Assembly (NCBI GenBank): GCA_016284315.1
Contig: JAEEOO010000049.1
Coordinates: 1-64,000, forward strand
Origin: Lachnospiraceae bacterium
GTDB taxonomy: Bacteria; Bacillota; Clostridia; Lachnospirales; Lachnospiraceae
Length of the DNA: 64,000 bases
Direction of reading: 5' to 3'
Shown: positions 61,051 through 64,000 of the stretch, piece by piece
Layout: every line of letters begins with the position of its first letter
Numbering within the stretch: the first letter of the stretch is position 1
Notes under the pieces: model-generated
What the model saw: only the letters and a program-made list of their open reading frames with translations
Database searches by the model: none
Told to the model about the DNA's origin: nothing
Program-made: the position numbers and the translations under genes

Positions 61051-62457
61051 TTAGTCCGCGGTTATTTCGTCAATGTACTGCTGGCTCTTTTTAGCCCTCT
61101 CGGTATCCGGGAATTCACGGATCACCTGCTCGTAAGTAGCTCTTGCCTCGTCAAAATTGCCAAGCTTTCTATAGGCATTTCCAAGGTTAAAGAGTGCATC
61201 TGCATTGGTCTTGTTATAGAAATATGCCTTCTTGAGATAGTCAATGGCATCGTTGTATTCGTCCGCGCGGAATGCTGCCATTCCTTCGCTGTAGTACTTA
61301 TCTGCAACGGAAGGACCGATTATTGCAAGGATTGAAGCATAAAGCTCTCGGTACTCCTCGGATAAAGTAGATTCATCAACAGAATCCCTTACTTCGTCAA
61401 GGGCAGCTGCGATGGTCTCGTTATCCGCTCCATTGATGCAAGCATTGGCAACCTTCATGAGTTTGTCGTACTCGCTGATCATGCCGGATTCACCGGAATA
61501 ACCGTCAATAACATTCTGAAGACTGTCATTCTCCTTCTGAAGGGACTTTATCTGGTCCTCAAGACCCTGAATCTCGGAATTCTTAACATCAAGCTGACTT
61601 CCGATCTCCTTAACGTTCTCCTGTGCCTCGCTCTTAGCGCTTGCTACTCTTGCCGGAACCACAAGGAAATATACTGCCGCAGCACCAAGTACCAGTCCGA
61701 TAAGGATATTTACAATGGTACCGACTCCGGTATTCTTAGGCTCCTTAACATTGGCGGGCTGGATAATGAAATCATCATCTCTCTGAAGTCTGACAGCCTC
61801 TTTTGAAGACTTCTTGGAAGGCTTCTTCTCGCCCTCTTCAGGCTCGAGAACGCGATCGATCTCCTGCTGGAAACGAAGGGCCTGGATGTTGCCCCTGTCA
61901 ATGCGAAGGCAGGCCTGAACCTCATTCTCCGCCTTAGTCCAGTCCTCTTTATCAATATATAAAAGTGCAAGTAAAAGATGAGCCTTTAAAAGCTGTCTGT
62001 TCTTGGCAAGTCCGCTCTTACTCTGAATAGTGGCAAGATCCTTGTCCCCATTGAGACAGTACTCATAAGCTCTGTTGTATTTCTTAACAGCTGTGTTCAT
62101 GTCATCAAGACGAGCTTTGGATGACTGAAGAAGCTTAATATATTCTCCCGCAAGGTTCTTCTCGGGACGCGCGTTGTTGCTGATGAGCCACTCGCTCAGT
62201 GCAACGCCCACCTCGCCCATCTCAAAATAAATAAGGCCAAGAAGATTTCTTGCATCAATATTGTTTTTATCAAATCTGAGACTCTGGCGCAGACTGACAA
62301 TGGCGCCGGAAAGATCTCTTACTTTTGCCTTCTCAAGTCCTTCATTGTAGAAGCGGTTTGATGTGTAGATGATCTTTTTGTACATCTTAACGTCCGCTCC
62401 GCATGAAGTACAGAAATCATGCTCGGAAAGAAGGCAACCGCAATTATAACAGAACAT
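61051..62457 (-). CDS. Zinc-ribbon/TPR membrane protein
   Basis: MFCYNCGCLLSEHDFCTSCGADV; TPR repeats; TM; coiled coil. Confidence 0.88.
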   Translation of the reverse strand: MFCYNCGCLLSEHDFCTSCGADVKMYKKIIYTSNRFYNEGLEKAKVRDLSGAIVSLRQSLRFDKNNIDARNLLGLIYFEMGEVGVALSEWLISNNARPEKNLAGEYIKLLQSSKARLDDMNTAVKKYNRAYEYCLNGDKDLATIQSKSGLAKNRQLLKAHLLLALLYIDKEDWTKAENEVQACLRIDRGNIQALRFQQEIDRVLEPEEGEKKPSKKSSKEAVRLQRDDDFIIQPANVKEPKNTGVGTIVNILIGLVLGAAAVYFLVVPARVASAKSEAQENVKEIGSQLDVKNSEIQGLEDQIKSLQKENDSLQNVIDGYSGESGMISEYDKLMKVANACINGADNETIAAALDEVRDSVDESTLSEEYRELYASILAIIGPSVADKYYSEGMAAFRADEYNDAIDYLKKAYFYNKTNADALFNLGNAYRKLGNFDEARATYEQVIREFPDTERAKKSQQYIDEITAD

Positions 62458-62470
62458 TGTAAGTGCCCCC

Positions 62471-62638
62471 TTATTTATACTGTTTATCGCTTGCCTGCTG
62501 CTGTTCTTCCGTATCCTTCATCATGCCAACCAGCATGTCGGCTGCGTCTGTAAGATCGAGCGAGTAAACTGTCTGCTCGAGCTCGTCAACTTCAATGCTT
62601 GGATGAAATTTTGTAAGTTCTTCTTCAAAGTTGATCAT
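62471..62638 (-). CDS. Small acidic protein, 55 aa
   Basis: Not in ORF track: MINFEEELTKFHPSIEVDELEQTVYSLDLTDAADMLVGMMKDTEEQQQASDKQYK; GGAAGTG upstream; fits between folC and the TPR gene. Confidence 0.7.
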   Translation of the reverse strand: MINFEEELTKFHPSIEVDELEQTVYSLDLTDAADMLVGMMKDTEEQQQASDKQYK

Positions 62639-62662
62639 AATGTTCACTTCCGATTCGAAATT

Positions 62663-64000
62663 TTATGATTGACAGATTGCTTTTATCTCCCCTACGAGAT
62701 AGAGGCTTCCGGCTATATAAAGCCTGAATCCTTCTTTGCCTTCTGCCTTAAGACTACTTTGTTCCCTAAGCATTTTATCAAGGGCTTCCTTCGGGTTTTT
62801 AACGACCTCGAAGGGAACGGTAACGCATTTTTCAAAAATCTCCCGAAGAGTTTCGGGATCTGCGCTTCTGCCGGTGTGAAGAGGAGTGATCACGATGCTT
62901 TCAAAAAGCCCCGACTCGGATATCTCTCTTATCATAGAGGAATAATCCTTGTCTCCCACAACACCGAAAACAAGTCTTCTTGTCTTTCCGTCCTTCTCTA
63001 CACCGTCACTTTTTGCGGTGCTTAAAAAGGCTCTGATACCGTCAGGATTGTGAGCTCCGTCTACAAAAACATCCGGAAGCACCTCCTCCATTCGCCCTGC
63101 CCAGTGGCACTTTTCAATGCCTCTTTGCAAACAAACGGCTGAGATTCTTTCGGTAAGTCCGGCTGCCTCAATGGTCTTAACGGCCAGTGAAGCGTTCTCC
63201 ACCTGATATAATGCTATCGTATCTAAACATAAAGATACATTCTTATAATATCCGTCTACAAGGGAAAAAGCAATGTTTTCGGGCAAATTTAACCAAACCT
63301 TAACCTCAGGCTCACCAATGGCTATTGTTTTTGAGCTTCCTATCCTTGCAGCCTCTTTTCTTATGGCTTCCGAAGCTTCGGGGACATAGTCCGAAAAAAC
63401 AACCGGCTTTCCTTTGGTTATAATGCCTGCTTTTTGCACCGCGATAAGTGCTTTTGTATCTCCCAGGTATTCTGTATGATCTAAGTCAATCCTTGTGATC
63501 ACAGCCACTTCCTTTGTGACCACGCTGTTGGTGGCATCAAGAAGTCCGCCTAAACCGGTCTCCAGAATGCACCATTCTATTCCTGCTTTTTTGAATATTA
63601 TCATAGCCATGAAAAACAGGTATTCAAAAAAAGTAGGGTGGTAAGCATCTCCGCCTTTTTCAAGGGTTTCAAAATCTATCATGCGGTAAATTTGCATGAA
63701 TGAGTCATAGAACTCTTCATGTGAAATATCCTTACCGTCGATCTTGATCCTCTCACAAACGTCCACCAAATGGGGAGATGTAAAAAGTCCGGTATGGATC
63801 CCCGCCTCCAGCATAACACTGTTTAAGTAGGCGCAGGTGGATCCCTTACCGTTGGTTCCCGCCACATGGATTATCTTCATGGAAAGGTCGGGATTACCTA
63901 ATTTTTTCAAGAATTCTCTTGTTTCTGTAATTGAATGCTTAGAGGTAAAGCGGGGCATATCATAAAGATATTGCTCCGCCTCCTCAAAGCTTTTTATTTC
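62663..64000 (-). CDS. folC: Folylpolyglutamate synthase/dihydrofolate synthase; N-terminus outside the window
   Basis: HVAGTNGKGSTCAYL, GGLLDATN, VDGAHNPDGI; frame continues upstream as EIKSFEEAEQYLYDMPRF. Confidence 0.95.
   Translation of the reverse strand, partial: EIKSFEEAEQYLYDMPRFTSKHSITETREFLKKLGNPDLSMKIIHVAGTNGKGSTCAYLNSVMLEAGIHTGLFTSPHLVDVCERIKIDGKDISHEEFYDSFMQIYRMIDFETLEKGGDAYHPTFFEYLFFMAMIIFKKAGIEWCILETGLGGLLDATNSVVTKEVAVITRIDLDHTEYLGDTKALIAVQKAGIITKGKPVVFSDYVPEASEAIRKEAARIGSSKTIAIGEPEVKVWLNLPENIAFSLVDGYYKNVSLCLDTIALYQVENASLAVKTIEAAGLTERISAVCLQRGIEKCHWAGRMEEVLPDVFVDGAHNPDGIRAFLSTAKSDGVEKDGKTRRLVFGVVGDKDYSSMIREISESGLFESIVITPLHTGRSADPETLREIFEKCVTVPFEVVKNPKEALDKMLREQSSLKAEGKEGFRLYIAGSLYLVGEIKAICQS

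Overview
This 64 kb chromosomal window looks like a Clostridia genome, probably Lachnospiraceae (inferred from gene content, not confirmed). Almost all genes are on the minus strand. Housekeeping genes include trpS, tex, infC-rpmI-rplT, thrS, prfA-prmC, rpmE, rho, radA, clpC, purD, purN-purM-purE, pyrE and folC, plus four tRNAs (Gly-CCC, Met-CAT, Val-TAC, Trp-CCA). Accessory genes include a REP-associated Y1 transposase (RAYT), a RelE/HigB-like toxin with an XRE antitoxin, a second XRE regulator, a DHH phosphoesterase/TIR-beta-propeller pair, a clostripain-like lipoprotein, a FecR protein and GH25/TPR proteins. The most unusual signal is a family of 29-bp imperfect palindromes (consensus TGNCCACYTAACCCCGTCCCCGGTGGNCA). 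There are ten full copies and one truncated copy, at five sites. They flank the RAYT, and tandem copies are separated by exactly 4 nt, giving a 33-bp period. Every gene reading into one of these sites ends on a stop codon inside the element (5 of 5). Elements also mark the junctions where FUSC and ABC genes separate purN from purD. Two neighbouring XRE loci each have a palindromic operator filling the spacer between consensus -35 and -10 boxes. Family calls were made by eye from protein motifs; no database search was run.
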